Assembly: GCA_009784625.1 (NCBI GenBank) | Contig: WRBI01000001.1 | Span: 62,001 to 126,000 of the forward strand | DNA from: Oscillospiraceae bacterium | GTDB lineage: Bacteria; Bacillota; Clostridia; Oscillospirales; Ruminococcaceae | Length of the DNA stretch: 64,000 bases | Direction of reading: 5' to 3' | Part shown: positions 8,378-17,841 of the stretch, one piece after another | How the letters are laid out: each line of letters opens with the position of its first letter | How positions within the stretch are numbered: the first letter of the stretch is position 1 | Made by a program: the position numbers and the translations under genes | Notes under the pieces: generated by a model | The model's input: only the letters and a program-made list of their open reading frames with translations | Told to the model about the DNA's origin: nothing | The model's database searches: none

Positions 8378-8417
8378 TCGATGACGCGAAAATTTATCGC
8401 TTTGTCACCATTTGTCA

Positions 8418-11393
8418 TCAGATCGTGAGATGTGTGGCTTTTGCGGCGGCCTTGATAATCCCGCTAACATCTGCGGGCAGGGCACCCGCGCTCTGATAAT
8501 CGGCGACTTTGCCGTCCAGCCGGGCACGCACCTTGCCGCCATCCAAAAGCAGGAATCCGGGGTTTTCGCTGTCCGCAAAATCTTCGGCGTTGGCGTACAT
8601 GGTCAGCTTTTCCTTGTAGGGCGCGCTTGAATAGGGGCAGAAAACCTCACAGTTTCCACATTCGTTGCACAGGTAATCCAGATGTACGATCTGTGCGCGG
8701 CCGTCTACATCCAGTGAGATGTTCGCGCGGTTGGGGCAGACATCCACACAGCACTCGCAGACAGTGGCGCACTCAAGGCAGCGCTCAGCCTGACAAACGC
8801 TTGAGCCCACGCACTGCAGCACACCTTTTTTCGCGTGGGCAGGCTTCGGGTCGGGGTTGACGTTGAGACCGGCGTACTTGTCAAAGCTGACCCCGGCGAT
8901 GGCTGTGGCCGCTTTGGCCGCATCAGCGATGGCTTCGGCGACGGTGGCCGGGCCGCGCATTGCGTCGCCAATCAGGTAGACGCCCGCTTTCGCACTGCTC
9001 TCAAGGGTTTCTGGATTGATGGCGGCAGCTTTTCCGCCGCTGGTTAGTCCAAGTTTTTCGAGCAGATCGGTTTCGACCCCGTCGCCGATGGCTGAAATGA
9101 GTGTGTCAACCGCGACTTCGACTTTCTTACCGGTTGAAACAGGGCGGCGGCGACCCGAATCATCGGGCTGGCCAAGTTCCATCTGCTCGCAGACCAGCTT
9201 GCCGCTGTTTAGATTTATGGGCGCAAGCAGTTCGAGGAAGCTCACGCCGTCTTCAATGGCCAGTTCAAGTTCTTCGCCGTCGGCGGGCATATATCTCTTT
9301 GTACGGCGATAAACCAGCGATACGTTCTTGACCCCGGCCACCCGTTTGGCCGCGCGGGCGGCGTCCATTGCGGTGTTTCCGCCGCCGACCACCGCAACGT
9401 TTTCGCCAAGCACAGGCGGCTGACCGGCTTTTAACTTCTCCAAAAACTCAAGTGCGCCGATGGCACTGCCCGACTCAAGCGCAAGCTGACCGGTTTTCCA
9501 CGCACCGACCGCCACAATGATTTTCTCAAACCCATCGGATTTGAGGGCATCCAGGCTCTCAACTTTTGTACCAAGTTTAAACTCTACGCCCATCGCTTTG
9601 ACCAGCGCGATATCTTTTTGGATGGCTTCATCGCCAATTCTAAACCCGGGGATGACCTGCGCGACTACGCCGCCAAGGCTATCCCGCTTTTCGAACAGGA
9701 CAACTTCCCAACCGGCGCGGGCCAGAAAGTATGCGGCCGACAGACCGGCAGGGCCGCCGCCGACCACAGCGGCTTTGCCGCCTGTTTTGGCCGAAGGCTT
9801 GATCTCAGCGAGCAGCGCATCATATCCGGCTTTGGCCGAGTCCAGCTTGACCCCGCGGATATCCACACTGGCGTCGTAAAAGTCACGGGTGCATTTATCC
9901 ATACACCGGTGAGAGCAGATTGTACCGGTGATAAACGGCAGGGGGTTGCGCTCGGTAATCACCCGCATGGCTTCGAGGTATTTGCCCTCACCCGCCAAGC
10001 GCAGATAAGCCGGAACATCCTGCCCGAACGGGCACCCGTCGGTGCAGGGGGCGGCAAAGCAGTCGGCCAGCGGAACCTTGGCGCTCATCTTTCGAACAGG
10101 CGGCTGCCCGGCCGGTTTGCGGTAGAGCGGGTCGGTCAGCGCACTCTCAACCAGCGCGGACACTTTGCCTAAATCCACCCCGGCAAACGGCTTATAATCA
10201 CAGGCCGCCATCTTTTCGGCAATCTGCCAAAGCCGCCCGTAGCCGCCCGGTTTTAACAGGGTGGTCGCCAATGTAATCGGCCAAATGCCCGCGTTGTAAA
10301 TCTCGGCAATATTGTGAATATCCGCGCCGCCGCTGTAGCTGATCCGCAGTTTGCCGTCAAAAGCTTTGCTCAAGCGGTTGGCGACTTCAATCGAAAGCGG
10401 GAAGAGCGAGCGGCCGGACATGTACATTTCCTCGCCGGGCAATTCACCCGCCGCGATTTTAACCGGGAATGTGTTGGTCAACTTTACGCCAAACTCAAGG
10501 GAAAGGCTGTCGGCCATTGCCTGCAAGCGCTCCAGCATAGGCACCGCGTCGGCGAACTGCAAGTCAGCTTTAAAGTGGTGGTCGTCAAAAACCAGATAGT
10601 CAAAACCGAGCGCGTCCATCGTCTCGCGGGCGTACTCATACCCTAACAGGGTGGGGTTGCACTTGATGAATGTGTGCAACTTCTTCTCGCTGAGCAGGTA
10701 GCTGGCAATCCGCTCAATCTCCTGGGGCGGGCAGCCGTGCAAAGTTGACAGGGTAATCGAACGGCTGACCTGTGGACTGATCGCCTCAATGTACGCCGCA
10801 TCCACGTTTTTGAAGCTGGCGAGATTGTCAAGTACCCAAGCTTTACACTCCTGCCAAATGGCGGTGTTCTCAGCATTTTTAAGCCCTTCGATATAACTGT
10901 CGATCTTCTCTGATTTAATCCCTTCCAGGTCGTAACCCACGCTCATGTTGAAGATGAACCCGTCCGGATCGCCAAGCCCCAGCTCTTTGCTGAGCAGTTT
11001 GAGCGCGAACCAGCCTTTGGTGTATTCTTCAAGCGCTTGAGGGACATACAGTTCAGTCGACCACTCGACGTTGTAGCCCTCATCATTGGCCGCAATACAC
11101 GGCCGCGAGATGCACGCTTGCAGCTCGGCGCCGTCCATTTTTTGCACGGTCTTGACTTCAAAGAACCGGCTGCCCGCAATGTAACTGGCGATTAGGTTTT
11201 GGGCAAGCTGGGTGTGCGGCCCGGCCGCCGGGCCAAACGGCAGCTCCAGTTTTTCGCCGAAAAGGGGCAGTGTCTTTCCGCTTTTGGCGGCGTAGAGTTT
11301 GTCGACCCCAAAGATCGCGCCCGTCTGCTTGTATTCGGTCAGCGCCCAATTCATCAGCCGCCCGAATGGAATTTGCCGCATTTGTTCGCTCAT
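8418..11393 (-). CDS. ygfK: YgfK-type iron-sulfur flavoprotein oxidoreductase (annotated elsewhere as putative selenate reductase subunit)
   Basis: A 991-aa multidomain cytoplasmic protein. Residues ~1–420 form a dihydroorotate-dehydrogenase-like barrel (TLHGCPPQE, YSGGADIHN). Residues ~450–530 carry glutamate-synthase-beta-like Fe-S cysteines (CFAAPCTDGCPFG, ICSHRCMDKC). Residues ~530–830 form an FAD/NAD(P) reductase (VVGGGPAGLSAAY, VVGGGNTAMDAA, GVYLIGDAMRGPAT). Residues ~860–930 hold ferredoxin-type clusters (CLECATVCECCVDVCP, CNECGNCEVFCP). YgfK belongs to the anaerobic purine/urate gene set and is thought to supply electrons to a reductive or dearomatising purine step; the exact reaction is not settled. 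It lies 14 bp after ssnA in one operon. Confidence 0.92.
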   Translation of the reverse strand: MSEQMRQIPFGRLMNWALTEYKQTGAIFGVDKLYAAKSGKTLPLFGEKLELPFGPAAGPHTQLAQNLIASYIAGSRFFEVKTVQKMDGAELQACISRPCIAANDEGYNVEWSTELYVPQALEEYTKGWFALKLLSKELGLGDPDGFIFNMSVGYDLEGIKSEKIDSYIEGLKNAENTAIWQECKAWVLDNLASFKNVDAAYIEAISPQVSRSITLSTLHGCPPQEIERIASYLLSEKKLHTFIKCNPTLLGYEYARETMDALGFDYLVFDDHHFKADLQFADAVPMLERLQAMADSLSLEFGVKLTNTFPVKIAAGELPGEEMYMSGRSLFPLSIEVANRLSKAFDGKLRISYSGGADIHNIAEIYNAGIWPITLATTLLKPGGYGRLWQIAEKMAACDYKPFAGVDLGKVSALVESALTDPLYRKPAGQPPVRKMSAKVPLADCFAAPCTDGCPFGQDVPAYLRLAGEGKYLEAMRVITERNPLPFITGTICSHRCMDKCTRDFYDASVDIRGVKLDSAKAGYDALLAEIKPSAKTGGKAAVVGGGPAGLSAAYFLARAGWEVVLFEKRDSLGGVVAQVIPGFRIGDEAIQKDIALVKAMGVEFKLGTKVESLDALKSDGFEKIIVAVGAWKTGQLALESGSAIGALEFLEKLKAGQPPVLGENVAVVGGGNTAMDAARAAKRVAGVKNVSLVYRRTKRYMPADGEELELAIEDGVSFLELLAPINLNSGKLVCEQMELGQPDDSGRRRPVSTGKKVEVAVDTLISAIGDGVETDLLEKLGLTSGGKAAAINPETLESSAKAGVYLIGDAMRGPATVAEAIADAAKAATAIAGVSFDKYAGLNVNPDPKPAHAKKGVLQCVGSSVCQAERCLECATVCECCVDVCPNRANISLDVDGRAQIVHLDYLCNECGNCEVFCPYSSAPYKEKLTMYANAEDFADSENPGFLLLDGGKVRARLDGKVADYQSAGALPADVSGIIKAAAKATHLTI

Positions 11394-11407
11394 GTTTGCA
11401 CGCTCCC

Positions 11408-12742
11408 TTATCTTGAATTGATTCGCTTGCCAAGGTCAGCCGCCCGCTCGCGGCATTTCGCCATGATCGCTTCGGCGTCGATTCCGACCAGCTTGCGGTT
11501 TTTCATCTTGACCTGACCATTTATTATGGTGTGTACCACCGCACGGCCGCTCATCCCAAACAGGATGTGGCCGTCGCAGTTGTCGGCGCTCATCGGGGTG
11601 TGCGGGTCGTAATCGCAGACAATCACATCAGCCGCCGCGCCCGCTTCGAGCACACCCAGTTTGGTTTTGAACATCCGGCCCGCGATGGCCGCGTTGTTGT
11701 AAAAGAGCATCTGCGGCACTTCGCCCCAAGCCGCGCCCGGGTCGGCGAGCTCGTGTGAGTGAATGACTTTGGCCACTTTTTCCGATTCGAACATATCCTG
11801 CGTGTAGCCGTCGGTGCCGAGGCCGAGCAGGATCCCCCGCTTCATCATCTCCATGCAGGGCGGAATCCCCACCGCGTTGCCCATGTTGGATTCGGGGTTG
11901 TGCACAACCATTGTATTTGTCTCTTTGATGATGTCCATTTCAATTCCGTTCACGTGGATACAGTGGCCGGTTACTGTGTTCTCGCCTAGGATACCATTGT
12001 CGTGCAGGCGGTTGATCACCCGTTTGCCATATTTTTTCAGGCTGTCGTAAACATCGGCCATCCCTTCGGCCACGTGAATGTGGAAGCCGATCCCGTCCGG
12101 TGTGTTTTCGCGGCAGAGGGCAAGGGTGCTGTCGGAAAGGGTGAACGACGCGTGCATCCCCATCATCCCTTTGACCATGTCGGTGTCGTCAGCCATCGCG
12201 TAGCGGATGAACTCGGCGTTTTCGGCCACCGCTTCTTTCATTTTCACTTCGCCGTCCCGGTCAGAGACTTCGTAGCAAAGGCTGGTGCGCACACCCAGTT
12301 CTTTGGCGGCGTCGGCGATCGCGAACAGGCTGCCTTTGACCTCGCCGTAGCTTGCGTGGTGGTCGAGTACGGTAGTAGTTCCGTTTTTGATGCAGTCGAT
12401 GTAAGTGGCCATTGCGCTGTATTTTGTGTCTTCAAGCAGCAGATGGCGATCGATCGTCCACCAAAGCCCGTCCAGAATTTCAACAAAGTTGCTGGGTGCG
12501 TACCCGTTGATCGAGAGGCCGCGGGCGAACGCGCTGTAAATATGGCCGTGTGCGTTGATCATCCCGGGCATAATCAGCCCGCCCTTTGCGTCAATTTCCT
12601 CACTGCCGGGATATTTGGCACGCAAAGCCGCGGCCTCTCCCACCTCTTTGATCAAGCGGCCCTCTATAGCTACACAACCGTTTTCGATCAGGCGGTTGCT
12701 TTCTCCGCGGGTGAGTACCCTGCCGTTTGTTACCAGTAGCAT
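11408..12742 (-). CDS. ssnA: SsnA-type putative aminohydrolase
   Basis: A 444-aa amidohydrolase-superfamily enzyme of the SsnA family, a regular member of purine-degradation clusters and likely acting on a purine-derived ring or deaminated intermediate. Metal-site motifs are seen: MINAHGHIYSAFARG (HxH), FHIHVAEG, GHCIHVN and LGLGTDGYTQDM. The start ATG has AGGAGG upstream. It is the first gene of the ssnA–ygfK operon and is divergent from the PLP gene, so both could be controlled from the 12743–13070 region. Its precise substrate cannot be told from sequence. Confidence 0.9.
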   Translation of the reverse strand: MLLVTNGRVLTRGESNRLIENGCVAIEGRLIKEVGEAAALRAKYPGSEEIDAKGGLIMPGMINAHGHIYSAFARGLSINGYAPSNFVEILDGLWWTIDRHLLLEDTKYSAMATYIDCIKNGTTTVLDHHASYGEVKGSLFAIADAAKELGVRTSLCYEVSDRDGEVKMKEAVAENAEFIRYAMADDTDMVKGMMGMHASFTLSDSTLALCRENTPDGIGFHIHVAEGMADVYDSLKKYGKRVINRLHDNGILGENTVTGHCIHVNGIEMDIIKETNTMVVHNPESNMGNAVGIPPCMEMMKRGILLGLGTDGYTQDMFESEKVAKVIHSHELADPGAAWGEVPQMLFYNNAAIAGRMFKTKLGVLEAGAAADVIVCDYDPHTPMSADNCDGHILFGMSGRAVVHTIINGQVKMKNRKLVGIDAEAIMAKCRERAADLGKRINSR

Positions 12743-13070
12743 ATGTTTCCTCCTTTATAGTCGCCGGCCATGTTTTTGGGGAACAAAAAATGCCGCACAT
12801 CCCCGCAGGAATGCCCGGCCCGTGCGCGAAGCACTCCGTTACAGCCAGCATAATTCCGTATCAAGTTTAGAGCTATGACTGATTGATGACAGTATAGCAC
12901 AACAAAATTAAAAGAATCAATACTGCGCCAATAAGTTTGTGCAAAACAGCTAGCTAAAAAATATTTTTTTGTGCTAAATTAAAGTTGAAGTTTTGTATTT
13001 TCTGTGTTAACCTATATTCAGGATATTGGCAGGATAAAATAAAGCAAACATTATTTTGGAGGTGCTGAGT
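12743..13070. promoter_or_regulatory. Divergent control region between ssnA and the plus-strand purine genes
   Basis: This is a 328-bp, AT-rich intergenic stretch without a gene. For the minus strand, TTGATT (12915–12920) and TATACT (12891–12896) with an 18-base spacer form a plausible ssnA promoter. For the plus strand I see no consensus promoter, only AT-rich boxes. A near-palindromic segment, TAGC–AAAAAATATTTTTT–GCTA, around 12953–12977 could be an operator for the regulator encoded at 15823, but that link is speculative. Confidence 0.5.
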
Positions 13071-14549
13071 GTGATAGACTTATCGATCAACAAAGAAACC
13101 CTGAAACGCAACATAGCCAAAGCGAAAGAGAACGGTGTAATTGTCCCGACTTTTAAGCAGATGCGCGACCCGGACAAACATGTCCCCGAAAAGATCAAGG
13201 CAAAACTCAAAAGTGTCGGCCTGTGGGATTTGAGCCCGCTAAACCTGTTCCGCATCACTTGGAAGAATGAGAAAACCATGAGCGGCGGGCTGTATGGCGG
13301 GCCGAACTTTATCGAGCTACCCTCCAAACTGACCGGCGTTGACGCCCGGATCATCTGCATGGTCGGCAAGTACTTCCCGACCGGCTGTCACAAAGTCGGC
13401 GCGTCTTTCGGCTGCCTGGCCCCCCGCCTGATCACCGGCCAGTTTGACGCCTCCACCCAAAAGGCGGTCTGGCCCTCGACCGGCAACTACTGCCGGGGCG
13501 GCGCGTTTAACTCAAAGCTTCTGGCCTGTGAGTCGGTCGCAATCCTGCCAGAGGGGATGAGTAAAGAGCGGTTCGAGTGGCTTTCGACCATCGCGGGCGA
13601 AGTCATCGCAACCCCGGGCACAGAGAGCAACGTCAAAGAAATTTTTGACAAAACCAACGAGATCCGCGCCACCCGCCCCGACTGTTTGATCTTCAACCAG
13701 TTTGAAGAGATGGGCAACTATATGTGGCACTGGAATGTAACCGGCAACGCCATCGCCGAAGCGTTTGAAAGCTTGAAGATCGAGGGCGGCAACTTTGCCG
13801 GTGTCTGCCTGACTTCCGGCTCGGCCGGAACGATGGCCAGCGGCGACCGCCTCAAACAACTTTACCCCTACAGCAAAATCGCGGTTGGCGAAGCCCTGCA
13901 ATGCCCGACCATCCTGAACAACGGGTTTGGCGACCACAGGGTCGAGGGCATTGGCGACAAGCACATCCCCTGGGTACACAATGTAAAGAACACCGACATG
14001 GCCATTGCGATTGACGACAACGACTCGATGGCCCTCCTCCGCCTGTTTAACGAGCCGGCCGGCAAGGCCTACCTCAAAGGTGAAGTCGGGATGAGCGACG
14101 CTGAGATCGACGCGCTGGCTTACATGGGCATTTCGGGGATCACCAACATGCTTTGCGCCATCAAGTTCGCCAAATACTATGAGCTGACCAGCAAAGATGT
14201 TGTGGCCACCGTGCTCACCGACTCGGTTGAGATGTACGGCTCACGCGTTGAAGAGATGCGCGCCGAAGAGGGCGAATACAGCAGCGTAAAAGCGGCGGTC
14301 GACTACGCGGCCAGCCTGCGCGGTGCGAGAACCGACAACCTGATCGAGCTGACTTACCCCGAGCGCAAGCGGGTACACAACCTCAAGTACTACACCTGGG
14401 TCGAACAACAGGGCAGAACCGCAAGTGATCTGAACGACCAGTGGTACGATCAGGAGAAAGCGTTCGTCAGCGTACAAAAGCAGACCCAGCAGGTTGACGA
14501 CCTGATCAACGAATTTAACGAAGAGACCGGGCTGCTCAAAAGCCTGTAA
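13071..14549 (+). CDS. PLP-dependent fold-type II enzyme (cysteine synthase/threonine synthase-like) of purine clusters, substrate unknown
   Basis: A 492-aa protein with the beta-family PLP fold. A probable Schiff-base Lys lies in TGCHKVGASFG (~residue 107), and a Gly/Ser-rich phosphate loop in LTSGSAGTMASG (~residue 265). The start is GTG 13071 with GGAGG eight bases upstream. It is longer than ordinary cysteine synthases (~310 aa). It lies 16 bp before the diaminopropionate ammonia-lyase gene, itself a fold-type II PLP enzyme, so the two probably act in succession on an amino acid-like product of purine-ring opening. I do not assign a reaction. Confidence 0.8.
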   Translation: MIDLSINKETLKRNIAKAKENGVIVPTFKQMRDPDKHVPEKIKAKLKSVGLWDLSPLNLFRITWKNEKTMSGGLYGGPNFIELPSKLTGVDARIICMVGKYFPTGCHKVGASFGCLAPRLITGQFDASTQKAVWPSTGNYCRGGAFNSKLLACESVAILPEGMSKERFEWLSTIAGEVIATPGTESNVKEIFDKTNEIRATRPDCLIFNQFEEMGNYMWHWNVTGNAIAEAFESLKIEGGNFAGVCLTSGSAGTMASGDRLKQLYPYSKIAVGEALQCPTILNNGFGDHRVEGIGDKHIPWVHNVKNTDMAIAIDDNDSMALLRLFNEPAGKAYLKGEVGMSDAEIDALAYMGISGITNMLCAIKFAKYYELTSKDVVATVLTDSVEMYGSRVEEMRAEEGEYSSVKAAVDYAASLRGARTDNLIELTYPERKRVHNLKYYTWVEQQGRTASDLNDQWYDQEKAFVSVQKQTQQVDDLINEFNEETGLLKSL

Positions 14550-14565
14550 CTAAGGGGGGCTTTCT

Positions 14566-15780
14566 GTGGCCAAAACACCGCTGTGGATCAAGAACAACGT
14601 CCCGCCCTCCGACTGCTCGAAAAGCCTTGGGCTGATGGAGGTTGAGACCATAGGCAAAGTGCGCGACTTCCACAAAACCTTTGAGGAGTACGCACCCACC
14701 CCGCTTGTGGCGCTGGACGCGCTGGCAAAAGAGTTCGGGGTCGGCGGAATCTACATCAAAGACGAGTCGCCGCGGTTTGGGCTGAACGCATTCAAAGGCT
14801 TGGGCGCATCCTTTGCGCTGGCCGCGTTTATCGCCCAAACGGTCGGCTGTTCGGTCTGGGATCTGGACGCGAAGACCATGACCTCCCCTGAAATGCGCGA
14901 AAAGCTGGGTGACTTCACTTTTTACGCCACCACCGACGGCAACCACGGCCGGGCGGTTGCTTGGGCGGCCACCAAGATCGGGCAAAAGTCGGTCATCTAC
15001 ATGCCCAAGGGCTGCCCGGAAGTCAAGCTTGAAAACATCAAAAAAGAGGGCGGACAAGGGTTCATCACCGACCAGAACTACGATGACACCATCCGCGCCA
15101 CCGTCGAGCTGGCTGAAAAAACACCCCGGGCCGTCATCGTGCAGGACACCGCGTGGGAGGGGTATACCGACATCCCCGGCTGGATTATGCAGGGCTACGC
15201 CGTCATGGCGCTCGAAGCCTGCGACCAGCTGAGGGAACAAGGGGTCAAACCCACTCACATGTTCATTCAAGCGGGAACCGGCGCGTTCGCCGGCTCGGCC
15301 CAAGGGGTTGTCGCCAACTACTACGGCAATGACGCACCCACCACATTTGTGGTCGAGCCGCCGGCGGCTGACTGCTACTACCGCACAATCAAAAAAGGCG
15401 ATGGCAGCGTGGTCAACGTCAGTGTGGACGACTACACCATCATGCAGGGGCTTGCCTGTGGTGAGCCAAACCCGATCTCGTGGGACATCCTGCGCAATAA
15501 GAGCAGCTACTTTGTGGTGATCGAAGACGAGCTGGCCGCCCGCGGGGTGCGTGTGCTGGGCAACCCGCTTCCGGGGGATGACCGGGTGATCTCAGGTGAG
15601 TCGGGCGCGTCAGCCATGGGCTTTCTGACCGAACTGCTGACCAGCCCGGAAATGGCTGAGCTTCGCAAAGAGGCCGGGATCGACAAGGACTCGCGCATCC
15701 TGCTCTTTAGCACTGAGGGAGACACAGACCCTGAAAACTACCGCAAAATTGTCTGGGAGGGCCTGTACCCGTCCGTCTAA
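14566..15780 (+). CDS. ygeX: Diaminopropionate ammonia-lyase
   Basis: Cleaves 2,3-diaminopropionate to pyruvate and two ammonia in a PLP-dependent elimination. The 404-aa protein has the family Lys in FGLNAFKGLGASFA (~residue 78), TTDGNHGRAVAW, the glycine-rich phosphate loop IQAGTGAFAGSAQG, and the C-terminal ISGESGASAMGFL. It starts at GTG with AAGGGGGG upstream. In urate- or purine-fermenting bacteria this gene travels with ygeY, ygeW, ygfK and ssnA. Diaminopropionate is a plausible late intermediate, giving pyruvate for short-chain acid formation. Confidence 0.95.
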   Translation: MAKTPLWIKNNVPPSDCSKSLGLMEVETIGKVRDFHKTFEEYAPTPLVALDALAKEFGVGGIYIKDESPRFGLNAFKGLGASFALAAFIAQTVGCSVWDLDAKTMTSPEMREKLGDFTFYATTDGNHGRAVAWAATKIGQKSVIYMPKGCPEVKLENIKKEGGQGFITDQNYDDTIRATVELAEKTPRAVIVQDTAWEGYTDIPGWIMQGYAVMALEACDQLREQGVKPTHMFIQAGTGAFAGSAQGVVANYYGNDAPTTFVVEPPAADCYYRTIKKGDGSVVNVSVDDYTIMQGLACGEPNPISWDILRNKSSYFVVIEDELAARGVRVLGNPLPGDDRVISGESGASAMGFLTELLTSPEMAELRKEAGIDKDSRILLFSTEGDTDPENYRKIVWEGLYPSV

Positions 15781-15822
15781 AAGCCTGCGGTCAATCGCCG
15801 GTTCCAATCAGGGGGCAAACAA

Positions 15823-16482
15823 ATGGAAACAGAATATATAAAAGGGATGCTTGCGCAGATTGCCAAAGCCTTGTCGGTACAGTTCGGCAGCGACTGTGAA
15901 GTCGCTGTGCACGACTTGACCAAAGGGGATAAACATACCTTGTTCGCCATTGAAAACGCCCACGTAACCAAACGCAGAATCGGCGATGACGCCAGCACAA
16001 TCGTCTTGGACGCGCTTGAACACAAAGACAGCGCGACCGACAATTTAAGTTATCTGACCCGCACGGCGGATGGCCGGATGCTCAAGTCGTCCTCCATCTA
16101 TATCCGGGACTCTGATGGTGAATTGATCGCGCTGCTCGGCATCAATTACGACATCACCCAGTTTTGCAACACCCGCTCGGTGCTCGGGCAGTTTGTTTCG
16201 GTCGAGCAGGAAAAGCGGGAAAGCGAAATCAGCGTGATATCACCCAACGTAAACGATCTGCTCGATCAGCTGCTCGATGAATCGTGGGAACATGTCGGCA
16301 AAAAACCGGTAGCCCTGATGAGCAAAGAGGATAAGACCAAAGCGGTGCAATACCTTGACCAGCGGGGCGCCTTCCTGATCAAAAAAGCGGGGGACAAAGT
16401 CACAAAGTTTTACGACATCTCAAAGTATACCCTTTACAATTATTTAGACAGTGAACCGACCGATCAAACACAAGCCAAATAG
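15823..16482 (+). CDS. YheO-like PAS / helix-turn-helix transcriptional regulator
   Basis: A 219-aa DNA-binding sensor. The N-terminal half (~1–120) is a YheO-type PAS domain (PF08348-like: FGSDCEVAVHDLTK, SSSIYIRDSDGELIALLGINYD). The C-terminal ~60 residues (KTKAVQYLDQRGAFLIKKAGDKVTKFYDISKYTLYNYL, read as separate short motifs) form the paired HTH_22-type domain. It sits between ygeX and ygeY in the same direction and is therefore the best candidate local regulator of the purine cluster. Whether it activates or represses, and its ligand, are unknown. Confidence 0.88.
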   Translation: METEYIKGMLAQIAKALSVQFGSDCEVAVHDLTKGDKHTLFAIENAHVTKRRIGDDASTIVLDALEHKDSATDNLSYLTRTADGRMLKSSSIYIRDSDGELIALLGINYDITQFCNTRSVLGQFVSVEQEKRESEISVISPNVNDLLDQLLDESWEHVGKKPVALMSKEDKTKAVQYLDQRGAFLIKKAGDKVTKFYDISKYTLYNYLDSEPTDQTQAK

Positions 16483-16505
16483 ACAAAGTGAAAGGATGAT
16501 CAACC

Positions 16506-17816
16506 ATGGATTTTGAAAAGATCAAACAGGCGGCACAGGGGTACGAGGCGGCTATGACCAAGCTGCTCCGTGATATGGTCAAGTTCCCGGGCGAGAGCTG
16601 CAACGAAAAAGCCAAAGTAGACCGGGTGGCACAGGAAATGAGAGACTTGGGCTTCGACAAAGTCGAAATCGACGGGATGGGCAATCTGCTCGGCTTTATG
16701 GGCACCGGTAAAACCCTGATCGCCTACGACGGCCATATCGACACCGTCGGCGTCGGCAACATCAACAACTGGACTTTTGACCCCTACGACGGTTATGAGA
16801 ACGAAACCGAAATCGGCGGGCGCGGGGTCGCCGACCAGGAGGGCGGAATCGTCTCGGCGGTTTACGGCGCAAAGATTATGAAAGACCTCGGGATGTTGAC
16901 CGACAAATACCGGGTCGTTGTCACCGCCACCGTTCAGGAAGAAGACTGCGACGGCCTTTGCTGGCAGTACATCATCAAAGAGCACGGTGTCAAGCCCGAC
17001 TTCTGTGTTCTGACCGAGCCGACCGACGGCGGCATCTACCGCGGCCAGCGCGGCCGGATGGAAATCCGCGTTGACGTCAAGGGAATTTCCTGCCACGGCT
17101 CTGCCCCTTACCGCGGCGACAACGCGATCTACAAGATGGCCGACATCCTGCAAGACGTGCGCGCGCTCAACAACAACGGCGCGGGTGAGAGCACCTCTGT
17201 CAGAGGGCTTGCAAAAATGTTGGACGAGAAGTATAATCCTGAGTGGAAAGAAGCCAGATTCCTGGGTCAAGGTACCATCACAGCCAGCGAAATCTTCTTC
17301 ACTTCGCCCAGCCGATGCGCGGTGGCTGACTCCTGCGCCGTATCCCTTGACCGCCGGATGACCGCTGGCGAGACTTGGGAAAGCTGTCTGGAAGAAATCC
17401 GCCAGCTGCCCGCTGTCAAGAAATACGGCGATGACGTCAAAGTTTCGATGTACGAGTACAGCCGCCCGGCTTACACAGGGCTTGAGTACCCGATCGAGTG
17501 CTACTTCCCGACCTGGGTCATCCCCGAAGACCACAAGGTCACCAAAGCGGTTGAGGAAGCGTTCATCGGCCTTTACGGCAATCAGCGTTTCGGCACAAAA
17601 GACACCCTTGAAATGCGCCGCGCCCGCCCGCTGACCGACAAGTGGACATTCTCGACCAACGGCGTTACCATTATGGGCCGCAACGACATTCCCTGCATCG
17701 GCCTTGGCCCGGGCGCAGAAGCCCAGGCCCACGCCCCGGACGAAATGACCTGGAAGCAAGACCTCGTCACCTGCGCGGCCGTTTACGCGGCCATCCCGAC
17801 CGTATACACAAAATAA
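16506..17816 (+). CDS. ygeY: YgeY-type M20 family metallopeptidase/amidohydrolase
   Basis: A 436-aa zinc hydrolase of the ArgE/DapE/M20 family. Metal ligands are in [22 protein letters not shown] and TVQEEDCDG, with a dimerisation (lid) domain at ~190–300 ([22 protein letters not shown]). YgeY enzymes always accompany ygeX/ygeW and are expected to hydrolyse an N-acyl or N-carbamoyl amino acid made from the purine ring, yielding diaminopropionate for YgeX. That step is inferred from gene context. ATG with AAAGGATG upstream. Confidence 0.92.
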   Translation: MDFEKIKQAAQGYEAAMTKLLRDMVKFPGESCNEKAKVDRVAQEMRDLGFDKVEIDGMGNLLGFMGTGKTLIAYDGHIDTVGVGNINNWTFDPYDGYENETEIGGRGVADQEGGIVSAVYGAKIMKDLGMLTDKYRVVVTATVQEEDCDGLCWQYIIKEHGVKPDFCVLTEPTDGGIYRGQRGRMEIRVDVKGISCHGSAPYRGDNAIYKMADILQDVRALNNNGAGESTSVRGLAKMLDEKYNPEWKEARFLGQGTITASEIFFTSPSRCAVADSCAVSLDRRMTAGETWESCLEEIRQLPAVKKYGDDVKVSMYEYSRPAYTGLEYPIECYFPTWVIPEDHKVTKAVEEAFIGLYGNQRFGTKDTLEMRRARPLTDKWTFSTNGVTIMGRNDIPCIGLGPGAEAQAHAPDEMTWKQDLVTCAAVYAAIPTVYTK

Positions 17817-17841
17817 CACAATATAAAGGAGCAAATGAATC

